This document shows positions 1-8,645 of a stretch of DNA of 64,000 bases, piece after piece (positions within the stretch are counted from its first letter, which is position 1; each line of letters begins with the position of its first letter). A model generated the notes under the pieces. The model searched no databases. It had not been told where the DNA came from and saw nothing but the letters and a program-made list of their open reading frames with translations. The position numbers and the translations under genes were made by a program. Source of the stretch: an uncultured Cryomorphaceae bacterium (GTDB lineage: Bacteria; Bacteroidota; Bacteroidia; Flavobacteriales; Schleiferiaceae); contig CAKZJV010000009.1 in the NCBI GenBank assembly GCA_937120475.1, forward strand, positions 124,001 through 188,000, in the 5' to 3' direction.

Positions 1-1538
1 GACTTTAAGGCATAGGGATTAGCAAAGAGATTCAGAATAATTTTGTTTTGCAGGGAAAGCCTTTTTACAAAATCCTTAATGTTGTTATCCACCTTGTAGC
101 TTTTCCAGGGATTGGCGTTGGAAGTATAAATACCCACTATCACTATATCGTACCGTGAAAGCTGATTGAGAAGCCCGGCACTGTTGTTACTGCCCAGCTT
201 AAAGTGATCTACCTGGGCATAGTATTTCAAAGTTTTGGCAAACTCGCTACCGGCCTCCACGCCTGCTGTTACGCAGGCTATTTTTTTATCCTTAAGGTTA
301 GTAATGGGTACCATTTTTTCACGGTTCATTAATACCGTTACCGCCTTGCGGTAAATATCACGATTCAGTATTTGTGATGATTCCGGGTTTAGCTCGCCCA
401 CTATTCCCTCGCTAACTACGTGTTCTTTTTGCTCCAGCCCCATCCAGCTCTTGGCCAATAATATGCGATAAACCCTTTCATCAATCTCCGCTTCGCTTAG
501 CCTTTCGGCCTTTAGTGCTTCCTTTATTTTTTCTTTGGCCACCTTAACATTCTGAGGAAACAATAACACATCATTACCCGCTAAAAGTGCCCGGAGGTCC
601 ACCTCCCCGGGAGGATAAAGATCACTTACCCCCTTCATATTAAGGGCATCGGTAAATACCAGTCCGTTAAACTTCATTTGCTTCTTCAGGTACTCACCAA
701 TCACCTGCTTTGACAAGGAGGTGGGCATCCCGGAACTATCCAGGGCCGGTACATTTAAATGAGCGGCCATTACCGAACCCAAACCTTGTTCGATAAGGCT
801 ACTATAAGGTTTCAACTCTACCGCATCTAAACGGGCTTTGGCATGAGCCACCGTAGGCAGGATTTTATGTGAATCGGAATCCGTATCCCCATGTCCGGGA
901 AAGTGTTTGGCGCAAGCCAGTACATTTTGGTCCTGCATACCTTTCATGTAGGCCGCACTCAGCCGGGCCACATTTTCGGGATCTTCTCCGAAGGAACGTG
1001 CGTTGATAATAGGATTATCAGGATTGGTATTGATATCGGCCACCGGCCCGAAATTGATATGTACCCCCAAACGTTTACAATGCCTGGCAATTTCAGCACC
1101 CATACGGTAGGCCAAGGCCGAATCGCGGGTAGCACCCACCGTTAAGGGCCAGGGGAATTTAAAAGTACTGTCCAACCGCATGGATAAACCCCACTCGGCA
1201 TCCATCGCAATCATCAGGGGAATTTTAGCGTTGCGCTGGTATATATTGGTGAGTCGCGCCTGACGCACCGGTCCACCCTGAAAAAAGATCAGGCCCCCGA
1301 TATTTTCATCTTTAACCAGATTGATTATTTCCTGCTCGTGGGATTTGCCTTTGTTGGAATAAGCGGCCACCATAAAGAGTTGCCCGATCTTTTCATCGAG
1401 GCTCAAGGACTTCAGTTTTTCACGGGCCCATGCTGTGTCTCCCTCCCATATTACAGATGTTTTTTCAGCTTGAGACCATCCACTCAGGGATAGTGAAGCG
1501 AGGCATAGGGTCAAAAAAATTCGGGAGGTTAGCTTCAT
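1..1538 (-). CDS. Secreted glycoside hydrolase family 3 (beta-N-acetylhexosaminidase-like), 3' end outside window
   Basis: Reading the minus strand from ATG at 1538 gives 512 codons that stay open to the window edge. The first ~22 residues form a signal peptide ending near GWSQA. The loop motif KHFPGHGDTDSDSH (about residues 210-223) and FTDALNM with Asp297 as the likely nucleophile are signatures of the NagZ branch of GH3, which removes N-acetylglucosamine-type sugars from glycans, often peptidoglycan fragments. The signal peptide implies a periplasmic or surface enzyme, unlike cytoplasmic NagZ of Proteobacteria. After the TIM barrel, residues ~370-512 look like the GH3 second alpha/beta domain. 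In Bacteroidota such proteins often carry a C-terminal beta-lactamase-like domain; whether this one does cannot be seen here. Confidence 0.88.
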   Translation of the reverse strand, partial: MKLTSRIFLTLCLASLSLSGWSQAEKTSVIWEGDTAWAREKLKSLSLDEKIGQLFMVAAYSNKGKSHEQEIINLVKDENIGGLIFFQGGPVRQARLTNIYQRNAKIPLMIAMDAEWGLSMRLDSTFKFPWPLTVGATRDSALAYRMGAEIARHCKRLGVHINFGPVADINTNPDNPIINARSFGEDPENVARLSAAYMKGMQDQNVLACAKHFPGHGDTDSDSHKILPTVAHAKARLDAVELKPYSSLIEQGLGSVMAAHLNVPALDSSGMPTSLSKQVIGEYLKKQMKFNGLVFTDALNMKGVSDLYPPGEVDLRALLAGNDVLLFPQNVKVAKEKIKEALKAERLSEAEIDERVYRILLAKSWMGLEQKEHVVSEGIVGELNPESSQILNRDIYRKAVTVLMNREKMVPITNLKDKKIACVTAGVEAGSEFAKTLKYYAQVDHFKLGSNNSAGLLNQLSRYDIVIVGIYTSNANPWKSYKVDNNIKDFVKRLSLQNKIILNLFANPYALK

Positions 1539-1635
1539 GTATGTCTTTTCTTAAGTAACTCTAAAATTAAGGGGATTAATTTTTCACCACTCATTATGTT
1601 CAAATAGTATTCCATATTGTAGTGTTAATAGGTAC

Positions 1636-1643
1636 CATATTTG
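1636..1643 (+). promoter_or_regulatory. Possible -7 element (CATATTTG) for the small gene-mutL-rhomboid run
   Basis: CATATTTG matches the Bacteroidota -7 consensus TAnnTTTG at all but the first base. It lies in the divergent gap between the GH3 gene and the small gene starting at 1691, with a TTG about 17 bases upstream. The match is imperfect, so this is only a candidate. Confidence 0.25.
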
Positions 1644-1690
1644 CAATTGATTATACGGAAAGCCGTATATTAAGTTTTAAATTTGTGCTG

Positions 1691-1966
1691 ATGGAACCAC
1701 CTAAGCTTCCCACCATTTTCAAGCAAGGCCGGGCGCGTAATTTTAATTACCAGCCCATGTACTATGACGAGGAAAAAGAAAGAGCCGAAGAGCTGAAACG
1801 CAAATATGCCGGGGAACCCGAAAAGCTTACCCGTGAAGATTTCCGGGGCCAGATGCGTAGCGACTGGTCCAGAAACCGCGGCAAGCAGGCGGGCTCTTCC
1901 AATATCAGGCTGGTGGTTATCGCTATTGCCCTGTTTTTAATTACCTATTTAATTTTAACTTCTTAA
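1691..1966 (+). CDS. Small conserved membrane protein of unknown function, upstream of mutL
   Basis: I prefer ATG 1691 (91 residues) over an upstream GTG at 1622, because the extra N-terminus looks non-coding and would overlap the likely promoter. The protein begins MEPPKLPTIFKQG, continues with a charged stretch rich in Glu, Lys and Arg (YYDEEKERAEELKRKY), and ends in a single hydrophobic helix of ~19 residues (NIRLVVIAIALFLITYLIL) with only two residues after it. That suggests a tail-anchored cytoplasmic protein. Its TAA overlaps the mutL ATG by one base (TAATG), so the two are probably translationally coupled. I recognise no named domain. Confidence 0.7.
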   Translation: MEPPKLPTIFKQGRARNFNYQPMYYDEEKERAEELKRKYAGEPEKLTREDFRGQMRSDWSRNRGKQAGSSNIRLVVIAIALFLITYLILTS

Positions 1967-3780
1967 TGCCCGATGTTATTCATCTTCTGCCGGATAGCGT
2001 GGCCAACCAAATCGCTGCCGGTGAAGTGGTACAAAGACCTGCCTCAGCCGTAAAGGAATTATTGGAAAATGCCATTGATGCGGGAGCGGACGAAATAACG
2101 CTCATCGTTCGTGAAGCCGGTAAAACCTACCTGCAGGTTATTGACAATGGCAAAGGAATGAGTGAAACGGATGCCCGTATGTCTTTTGAGCGTCATGCCA
2201 CCTCCAAAATCAAATCGGCCGAAGATATTTTTGCCATTCATACCAAAGGTTTTCGGGGCGAGGCCCTCGCTTCTATTGCTGCGGTTGCCCAGGTTGAACT
2301 ACGCAGCCGGCAACGAGAAGAGGAATTGGGAACCTGCCTTAAAATAGAGGGAAGCACCGTTAAGTCGCAGGAGTTTTGCAACACTCCCCACGGAACGCGT
2401 ATTGAAGTGAAAAACCTTTTTTACAATATACCGGCCAGGCGCAATTTCCTGAAGTCGGATGCTGTAGAGCTACGCCATATAATCGATGAGTTTCAAAGGG
2501 TAGCCATCCCCCACCCTCACATCCATTTTACCTTTATCAACGGGAAAAGCGAGCTTTTCAACTTACCACCGGTTGGTTTACGGCAGCGCATTGTGAATAT
2601 TTTCGGGGCCAAATTCAACGAAAGGCTGGTACCCGTTGAGGAGAAAACTCCCATATTACAGTTGCACGGTTTCATCGGCAAACCGGAGTTTGCCCGTAAA
2701 ACACGGGGTGAGCAGTTCTTTTTCGCTAATAACCGTTACATTAAAAACGGTTATTTACACAAGGCGGTTTGCAATGCTTTTGAAGGTTTGTTACAGGATG
2801 GCAGCCACCCTACCTATTTTCTCTTCCTCGAAATAGACCCGGCCCGTATTGATGTGAACATCCACCCCACCAAAACCGAAATAAAATTTGAGGATGAAAA
2901 GGCCATTCACGTGATTATCCGTACCGCGGTAAAGCATGCGCTGGGCCAATACAATATTGCCCCCAGCCTTGATTTTGAAACCGACCAGCAATTCAGTATG
3001 CCCGGTTTGCCCAAAGGAACGCCCGTTGAAAGGCCGGGAATAACGGTTGATCCCACCTTCAATCCTTTTGAAGATCGTAGAAAAAGTGGTGCCGGCAAGG
3101 CCAGCCCGTCCTTACACCCCAAAACCCCTATGCAGGATTGGGAAAGCCTGATGAATGAACTGCCGGACCTGGATGCTAAAACCAACCCACAGGAACGTAT
3201 TGATGTAGAGCCTGCCGCGCGAAAGCATTTTACACAGGTTGGCAAAAAATACATTCTTACCGCGCATGGTAACGGCCTCATCATGATTCACCAGCAGCGG
3301 GCCCACGAACGCATTTGCTACGAGCGGTTGATGGAATCGCTGGAGAGCAAGAACATTCCCAGTCAACAACTGCTTTTTCCGCAAAACCTGAATTTTTCAG
3401 CAGCCGATTTTCAAATAGTAGAAAGCCTGATGCCCCAACTGCGTGAAATGGGTTTTGACATTGACGAATTCGGGAATCACGAGGTAGTGGTAAATGGCAT
3501 TCCGTTGGTACTGGAAAGCAGTGATATCCGCTTGGTGCTGGAGCAACTGATCGAAAATGAAAAAGATTTCAGGGGCAATAAAAAGGAAGACCACCTGGGT
3601 AAAATGGCACAGGTTCTGGCCAAAGTGTCAGCTATCAAAATTGGCAAGAAAATGGAACAGGAGGAGATGCACCACTTGGTGGACGAACTATTTGCTTGCA
3701 GCTCACCTTATGTAAGTCTTGCCGGTAAACCGGTGATCGTAAATCTCCACCTTGAGGACATTGATAAATCGTTTAACTAG
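1966..3780 (+). CDS. mutL: DNA mismatch repair protein MutL
   Basis: The 604-residue protein has the full N-terminal GHKL ATPase: IAAGEVVQRP (16-25), ELLENAIDAGA with Asn35, DNGKGM (60-65) and GFRGEAL (95-101). After MutS recognises a mismatch, MutL couples it to downstream excision. A Pro-rich linker (about 330-400) leads to the C-terminal dimerisation domain. The position of the endonuclease motif DQHA(x)2E(x)4E reads HQQRAHERICYE (442-453): the metal-binding Asp and His are replaced, and the CPHGRP motif is not evident near the C-terminus. This MutL may therefore lack nicking activity. It is the second gene of a plus-strand run and is followed immediately by a rhomboid gene. Confidence 0.97.
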   Translation: MPDVIHLLPDSVANQIAAGEVVQRPASAVKELLENAIDAGADEITLIVREAGKTYLQVIDNGKGMSETDARMSFERHATSKIKSAEDIFAIHTKGFRGEALASIAAVAQVELRSRQREEELGTCLKIEGSTVKSQEFCNTPHGTRIEVKNLFYNIPARRNFLKSDAVELRHIIDEFQRVAIPHPHIHFTFINGKSELFNLPPVGLRQRIVNIFGAKFNERLVPVEEKTPILQLHGFIGKPEFARKTRGEQFFFANNRYIKNGYLHKAVCNAFEGLLQDGSHPTYFLFLEIDPARIDVNIHPTKTEIKFEDEKAIHVIIRTAVKHALGQYNIAPSLDFETDQQFSMPGLPKGTPVERPGITVDPTFNPFEDRRKSGAGKASPSLHPKTPMQDWESLMNELPDLDAKTNPQERIDVEPAARKHFTQVGKKYILTAHGNGLIMIHQQRAHERICYERLMESLESKNIPSQQLLFPQNLNFSAADFQIVESLMPQLREMGFDIDEFGNHEVVVNGIPLVLESSDIRLVLEQLIENEKDFRGNKKEDHLGKMAQVLAKVSAIKIGKKMEQEEMHHLVDELFACSSPYVSLAGKPVIVNLHLEDIDKSFN

Positions 3781-4524
3781 ATGTATCAAAGACCATTACG
3801 CTTTAATCTGCTTCCCGATGTCATCAAAAACCTGTTGATCATCAACGGTTTGTTTTTCCTGGCCACCATAGTTTTGGGAAGCACTTTCGGTTTGGACCTG
3901 GCGCGAATGCTAGGGGTTTATTTACCTAATTCCGACAATTTCCAGCCCTTTCAATTGGTAACGCACATGTTTATGCACGCCAATTTTTCACACATCCTCT
4001 TCAATATGTTTGCACTTTGGATGTTTGGCTATACGCTTGAAAATGTATGGGGCAGCAAGCGTTTCCTCATCTACTACCTGGTTACGGGCTTAGGAGCCGC
4101 CCTGTTGCACTTAGGGGTAAATTACTGGGAGTTTCTTAGCGTAAAAGACGCTTTGAATGAGGAACAATTGCGGATTGTACTGAACGAGGGTCAAAACTTA
4201 CTTTATCAAAACCGCAATTACATTGATGAAAATATGGCCCGTGCCAACCTGCTTTTGAATACGCCTACCGTGGGTGCTTCAGGAGCAGTTTTCGGAGTGC
4301 TGCTGGCCTTCGGGATGATGTTCCCGAATACTTACATTTACCTGTATTTCGCAATCCCGATAAAAGCAAAGTATTTTGTGGCTATTTACGGTGCGCTGGA
4401 ATTATACAGTGGTATAATGAATGATCCGGATAGTAACGTGGCCCACTTTGCCCACCTGGGTGGAATGTTATTCGGATATTTACTGATCCGTTACTGGCGC
4501 AGGAGCGGTACAAGTCATTACTAG
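3781..4524 (+). CDS. Rhomboid family intramembrane serine protease (first of two)
   Basis: The 247-residue polytopic membrane protein has the rhomboid catalytic dyad: Ser167 in VGASGAVFG and His225 in AHFAHLGGMLFG. The HxxFSHILFNM segment (66-76) corresponds to the HAxxxHLxxNM helix that stabilises the oxyanion. Rhomboids cut transmembrane substrates within the bilayer. A hydrophilic insertion of about 40 residues (~118-158) sits before the catalytic helix, which is longer than in GlpG. The start codon directly abuts the mutL stop, and a second rhomboid gene follows after 5 bases. The substrate cannot be told from sequence. Confidence 0.93.
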   Translation: MYQRPLRFNLLPDVIKNLLIINGLFFLATIVLGSTFGLDLARMLGVYLPNSDNFQPFQLVTHMFMHANFSHILFNMFALWMFGYTLENVWGSKRFLIYYLVTGLGAALLHLGVNYWEFLSVKDALNEEQLRIVLNEGQNLLYQNRNYIDENMARANLLLNTPTVGASGAVFGVLLAFGMMFPNTYIYLYFAIPIKAKYFVAIYGALELYSGIMNDPDSNVAHFAHLGGMLFGYLLIRYWRRSGTSHY

Positions 4525-4529
4525 TAATC

Positions 4530-5417
4530 ATGGCTGGAATTCGTGAGGAAATAAAGAGATACTTCAATGAGGGAGATGCCCTGGCTAAACTCATCCTCAT
4601 TAACCTTGGGGTTTATCTCCTTTACATTCTACTACGTATCTTAGGTACCTTAACCCAAACCGGGGCTCATCTTTTTTTTATCGAGTGGATAGCCCTGCCC
4701 AGTGACCTGGGTAAACTGGCTACCCGTCCGTGGACATTGGTTACTTATATGTTCACCCACCAGGACTTTTTCCATATTCTATTCAATGTTTTGTACCTGT
4801 ATTTTTCAGGTACCTTGTTTATACAATACCTGGGTGGCCGAAAACTATTGAGTACTTATATCCTGGGCGGACTTATTGGCGGAGCACTTTATGTGATCGC
4901 CTATAACGTGTTCCCGTTTTTTAGCGAGGCCGTGGCTGGCTCCAATAACCGCGGAGCTTCGGCCGGTGTAATGGCAATATTGGTAGCTATTGCTACTTAT
5001 GCACCCAATTTCAGGGTACGCCTGTTTTTTGTTTTGGAAGTAAAGCTTTGGGTGGTAGCCATTTTTGCCGTATTGCTGGACCTGGTGTATCTACCGGATA
5101 GTAATGCCGGGGGACACATTGCCCACCTCGGTGGTGCTCTTTTTGGATATGTTTCCATTCGTCAGCTAAAAAACGGTTCTGATATTACGGAAGGCTTTAG
5201 CCGCTTTATGGATAACATGGTGAACTTTTTCAAGCCACGTCCTAAAATACGCAAGGTATATACCAGCACCACCACCCGAAACGATTATAAATACAACCAG
5301 CGTAAAGCGCATACCCAGGAACGTATCGATGAAATACTGGATAAGATCAATCGTTCGGGTTACGACAGCCTTTCAAAAGAAGAAAGGGATTTTCTTTTTA
5401 AGGTAGGTAAAGATTAA
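4530..5417 (+). CDS. Rhomboid family intramembrane serine protease (second of two, with C-terminal tail)
   Basis: This 295-residue membrane protein has a candidate catalytic Ser144 in RGASAGVMA and His199 in HIAHLGGALFG. The residue after Ser is Ala, where the usual motif is GxSG, so activity is likely but not certain. THQDFFHILFNV (76-87) matches the rhomboid HxxxHxxxN helix. After the last membrane helix there is a basic cytoplasmic tail of ~80 residues, ending in a helical segment that includes LDKINRSGYDSLSKEERDFL. It differs clearly from the adjacent rhomboid, so the pair is probably old and not a recent duplication. Confidence 0.92.
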   Translation: MAGIREEIKRYFNEGDALAKLILINLGVYLLYILLRILGTLTQTGAHLFFIEWIALPSDLGKLATRPWTLVTYMFTHQDFFHILFNVLYLYFSGTLFIQYLGGRKLLSTYILGGLIGGALYVIAYNVFPFFSEAVAGSNNRGASAGVMAILVAIATYAPNFRVRLFFVLEVKLWVVAIFAVLLDLVYLPDSNAGGHIAHLGGALFGYVSIRQLKNGSDITEGFSRFMDNMVNFFKPRPKIRKVYTSTTTRNDYKYNQRKAHTQERIDEILDKINRSGYDSLSKEERDFLFKVGKD

Positions 5418-5423
5418 AATAGC

Positions 5424-6509
5424 ATGGCCGGGCGTAAGCGATCATTCCTGGATAGGTTCCTCTATTTTTTCAACATACTGTCCGCCATGGGCCTGCTGGC
5501 CTCTTACCTCGCCTATTATTTCAGCCCGCAATGGTTTACCTTTTTCTCATTTGCCGGGTTGGCATACCCCATATTGTTGTTGATCAATTTGATTTTTGTA
5601 CTCTATTGGGTTTTACGGTTCAAGCTCAAATTGATTTTACCGGTGATATGCATTGCTGCGGGCTACCTCCACCTGGAACGCCTGTACCAGTTCGGCTCGC
5701 CCCCCAAAGTGGTGAACCCAGGCGAAAGCCTGCGGGTAATGAGCTATAACGTGCGAATGTTCAATGAATACCAATGGATTCCCGAGCAGGGCATTCCTCA
5801 GGAAATAGGTCGCCTGATCAACAGCAACGCACCGGATGTTTTGTTGTTACAGGAGTATTATCAATCGGAAAACACCCCGAAATTCCAATACCCGCATGAA
5901 TTTACCAAGCTTACCAATGACGGGCGTAATTACGGGCTTAAGGTGTTTTCCAAATTCCCGATTGTTGAAACGGGTACCCTCTCCTATGATAAGCCCAATG
6001 AAAGCGGTGTTTCGGTAAACAACCAATTTATTTATGCCGATGTAAGGTGGAAAAACCGCACCATCCGCTTCATTAACGTTCACCTCGCTTCGGTAGGCCT
6101 GGGTGTTTCCGACTATCAAAGGCTGCAAAACCCCAATGAAGGAAGCCAGGAAGAAATACGCAACGGGTTTTTGAAAATATTGAAACGTCTGCACTGGGCT
6201 TTTAAAAGACGGGGTGAGCAAATAGAAGCCGTGGAAAGAGCCATTAACGACAGCCCTCACCCGGTAGTTCTTTGTGGCGATTTTAACGATACCCCGCAAT
6301 CCTACACCTACCACCGGGTAGATTTACTCCTCAACGATTGTTTTATGGAAGCGGGAAATGGCTTTGGTAAAACGTACGCCCGGGGGCCGGTACCTTTCCG
6401 TATCGATTACATTTTTCATGCTGATGAATTACGTGTAAACCGATATGAGGTTATCTCTGAAAAACTGTCCGATCACTACCCGGTAATAGCCGAACTGGAA
6501 TTCCGGTAA
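5424..6509 (+). CDS. Membrane-anchored endonuclease/exonuclease/phosphatase (EEP) family protein
   Basis: The 361-residue protein starts with about three hydrophobic helices (residues ~10-85), followed by an EEP domain. Family motifs are visible in order: MSYNVRMFNEY (Asn109), LLLQEYYQ (metal-binding Glu144), INVHLASV, VVLCGDFNDTP, RIDYIFH and the terminal SDHYPVIAEL (Asp350, His351). EEP enzymes hydrolyse phosphodiesters or phosphomonoesters, and this membrane-linked subclass could act on nucleic acid, nucleotides or phospholipids. It closes the mutL-rhomboid run, 6 bases after the second rhomboid gene. Its 3' end overlaps the convergent membrane protein gene by 34 bases. Confidence 0.9.
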   Translation: MAGRKRSFLDRFLYFFNILSAMGLLASYLAYYFSPQWFTFFSFAGLAYPILLLINLIFVLYWVLRFKLKLILPVICIAAGYLHLERLYQFGSPPKVVNPGESLRVMSYNVRMFNEYQWIPEQGIPQEIGRLINSNAPDVLLLQEYYQSENTPKFQYPHEFTKLTNDGRNYGLKVFSKFPIVETGTLSYDKPNESGVSVNNQFIYADVRWKNRTIRFINVHLASVGLGVSDYQRLQNPNEGSQEEIRNGFLKILKRLHWAFKRRGEQIEAVERAINDSPHPVVLCGDFNDTPQSYTYHRVDLLLNDCFMEAGNGFGKTYARGPVPFRIDYIFHADELRVNRYEVISEKLSDHYPVIAELEFR

Positions 6510-7783
6510 TCCCCGGCCGGTGGTAAAAATGCCTGCATAAAGCAAAGAACCATAACCGGCCATACGGCCAGCATAAAACGTGAAGCATTAATAGGCCCCG
6601 TAATCAATACCACGTAAAATACCAATCCGGTTAAAAACCACTTCCATAAAGGGTGGAAGCTCTGCCGGAGTATGAAAAATACAAAGCCAACCATTAACAG
6701 CAGTTTATTCAACAGGCTAACCGCCATCAGTACAAACAATTGCCAGGACATTTGAGAGAGTACATCAGGAATGGCACTCCAGCCTTTTTCATTCAGGGCT
6801 TTAAGAAAGCCACTGCTGGTAGAAGTACCCTCTCCCAAAAAACTGCGCAAATCAAAATTACCCGGATCGAGCATTCCGCGAAAAGCTCCCTTCAGATGGA
6901 ACCAGAAATAGGCCAGCTCATCACGACTAATTTCATTCAGGGCTACATCCTGCATATATTGAACCTTAGCCGGAAAACCATCTATGTCGTTCAACCTTTG
7001 GTGAGCGGCATCCGCCACCTGATTGGCATAATCCGCTCCCTTACTCTCCACGTTAAAATAGTAGGCGTTGTAATCCAGCAGGTTGATGTAGGCGATACTT
7101 GAAAAGTGGGCCTTACCGGTTACCTCTTTATTACGCCAAAAGAAAAGTGCCACTATTAAAAGCGGTAGCAGTGAACCCCAGGCATACTTGCGGTAAAATA
7201 TCCCCCAAAAAGCCAGGTTGATTGCCAGGAACGGGAAAAAAACCGGCTTGGTAAATACAGCCACCAAAAGAAAAGTGTTGTACAACCACACCCAACGGAC
7301 ACCAGGTTGCAACCAGAAACGAAAATAGCTCCATAGCATACCGGTAACGGCTGCTATCAGTAGTATTTCGGACATTATGCTATTTACATACACAAAGTAA
7401 GGTACACTGCTGCTTACTATGAGCCCGAACCATAGTGGCCGGTAAACCCCCAATCGCAGTAATATGGAACGTAAACGGCTAAGCACCCAAACTGAAAGCA
7501 GGTTTTGCAGCAGCAAAATACCCCACCAGAAGTAATTGGCACCACTGAGCCAGAGTAAAAAAGGGTAAAAAGGCGGACGCTTGCTGTAATCGAAATAATT
7601 TACCGGAAGGCTCGTGTCACCACAGTATGCCAAATAGCCCTTACTGATGTTAAGGGCCTGTATCAGGTATTCCCTGGAATCGTTTAGAAGTGCGGGCCCC
7701 TGAACCAGGGTGTAGGCCAGGTATAGAGCGTGCAAGGCGATGGCCCATATCAGGAAATTTGTAAAGGATATTCTTTGGGTCAT
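6476..7783 (-). CDS. Polytopic membrane protein, GT39/GT83-type glycosyltransferase-like
   Basis: The 435-residue protein has about ten or more hydrophobic helices. A loop after the first helix reads LLNDSREYLIQALNISKGY, followed by SKRPPFYPFLLWL. An acidic/Tyr loop followed by RPPxYPxLL is typical of lipid-phosphate-sugar-dependent membrane glycosyltransferases (ArnT/PMT superfamily). The sugar and acceptor cannot be inferred. Its start is 83 bases downstream of the peroxiredoxin stop and is separated from it by a strong terminator hairpin. Its end overlaps the convergent EEP gene. The family assignment rests on topology and one loop. Confidence 0.68.
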   Translation of the reverse strand: MTQRISFTNFLIWAIALHALYLAYTLVQGPALLNDSREYLIQALNISKGYLAYCGDTSLPVNYFDYSKRPPFYPFLLWLSGANYFWWGILLLQNLLSVWVLSRLRSILLRLGVYRPLWFGLIVSSSVPYFVYVNSIMSEILLIAAVTGMLWSYFRFWLQPGVRWVWLYNTFLLVAVFTKPVFFPFLAINLAFWGIFYRKYAWGSLLPLLIVALFFWRNKEVTGKAHFSSIAYINLLDYNAYYFNVESKGADYANQVADAAHQRLNDIDGFPAKVQYMQDVALNEISRDELAYFWFHLKGAFRGMLDPGNFDLRSFLGEGTSTSSGFLKALNEKGWSAIPDVLSQMSWQLFVLMAVSLLNKLLLMVGFVFFILRQSFHPLWKWFLTGLVFYVVLITGPINASRFMLAVWPVMVLCFMQAFLPPAGDYRNSSSAITG

Positions 7784-7811
7784 ACCCGTTTATTGGACTT
7801 TACGAACCTAC

Positions 7812-7846
7812 AAAAAAAGCCCCCACGCTTTGGCGTGAGGGCTTTT
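7812..7846 (-). terminator. Rho-independent terminator after the peroxiredoxin gene
   Basis: On the minus strand, AAAAGCCCTCACGCC pairs with GCGTGGGGGCTTTT around an AAA loop and is followed by a T run. It lies 20 bases after the peroxiredoxin stop and just before the next minus-strand gene. The A/T flanks are symmetrical, so it may work in both directions. Confidence 0.85.
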
Positions 7847-7866
7847 GAGTATATTATGACTAATTA

Positions 7867-8499
7867 TTAGTTCTGGCTCAGGTAAGAAGCTACACCTTCG
7901 TGAGTAGCATTCATTCCGGATTTTCCTTCGTCCCAGTTAGCGGGGCAAACCTCACCTTTTTCTTCAAAAAACTGCAGGGCTTTTACCATACGGATGGCTT
8001 CATCTACATTACGGCCTAAAGGAAGGTCATTTACAATTTGGTGGCGTACCACACCATCTTTATCGATAAGGAAAAGACCACGGTAAGCTACCATTTCACC
8101 TTCAGCATTCAATTGATCATTCTCATCGTAGTAATAACTTCCGGCCATTACATCGTAGTTGGTAGCAATAGTTTTGTTGGTATCAGCTACCAATGGGTAG
8201 GTAATACCCTCAATACCACCTTTATCTTTTGGTACTTGCAACCATCCCCAGTGTGACTGCTCCGTATCGCAAGAAACGGCTACCACCTGCACTCCCAGAT
8301 TTTCAAAATCCTTTAGCCTGGATTGGAAAGCGTGCAGTTCGGTAGGGCATACAAAGGTGAAATCCTTTGGATAAAAGAACAGGATAACGTGCTTGTTACC
8401 GATGTACTGATCCAAGGAAAAATCTTCTACGATTTCCTCACCGTTAATTACAGCCGAAGCTTTGAATTGTGGTGCTTTTTTACCTACTAATACTCCCAT
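7867..8499 (-). CDS. Typical 2-Cys peroxiredoxin (AhpC/Prx1 family)
   Basis: The 210-residue thiol peroxidase reduces hydrogen peroxide and organic or nitrogen peroxides. FYPKDFTFVCPTE places the peroxidatic Cys at residue 51, and GEVCPANW places the resolving Cys at 185. The FVCP motif and the long C-terminal arm are those of typical 2-Cys enzymes that form head-to-tail dimers. The electron donor is probably a thioredoxin; no ahpF is adjacent. A good Bacteroidota promoter lies upstream and a terminator downstream, so the gene is probably monocistronic. Confidence 0.95.
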   Translation of the reverse strand: MGVLVGKKAPQFKASAVINGEEIVEDFSLDQYIGNKHVILFFYPKDFTFVCPTELHAFQSRLKDFENLGVQVVAVSCDTEQSHWGWLQVPKDKGGIEGITYPLVADTNKTIATNYDVMAGSYYYDENDQLNAEGEMVAYRGLFLIDKDGVVRHQIVNDLPLGRNVDEAIRMVKALQFFEEKGEVCPANWDEGKSGMNATHEGVASYLSQN

Positions 8500-8561
8500 G
8501 TTATTTGTTTTTTTAGAGATTATTTGATTTAACTATTCAAAATTTATTTTAATAGCGATTA

Positions 8562-8591
8562 CAAATTTAAGTCATCCTGAGCCTCCTCAAA
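8562..8591 (-). promoter_or_regulatory. Bacteroidota-type promoter of the peroxiredoxin gene
   Basis: On the minus strand TTTG (complement of 8588-8591) is followed after 18 bases by TAAATTTG (complement of 8562-8569). This fits the -33 TTTG / -7 TAnnTTTG pattern of the Bacteroidota [12 protein letters not shown] sigma factor. The predicted leader before ATG 8499 is about 55-60 bases and AT-rich. Confidence 0.6.
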
Positions 8592-8645
8592 GTAAACGGT
8601 ATTAGTTCTTTCTATAGGCTTATTCAGTAATGGCAATCACCAAGC

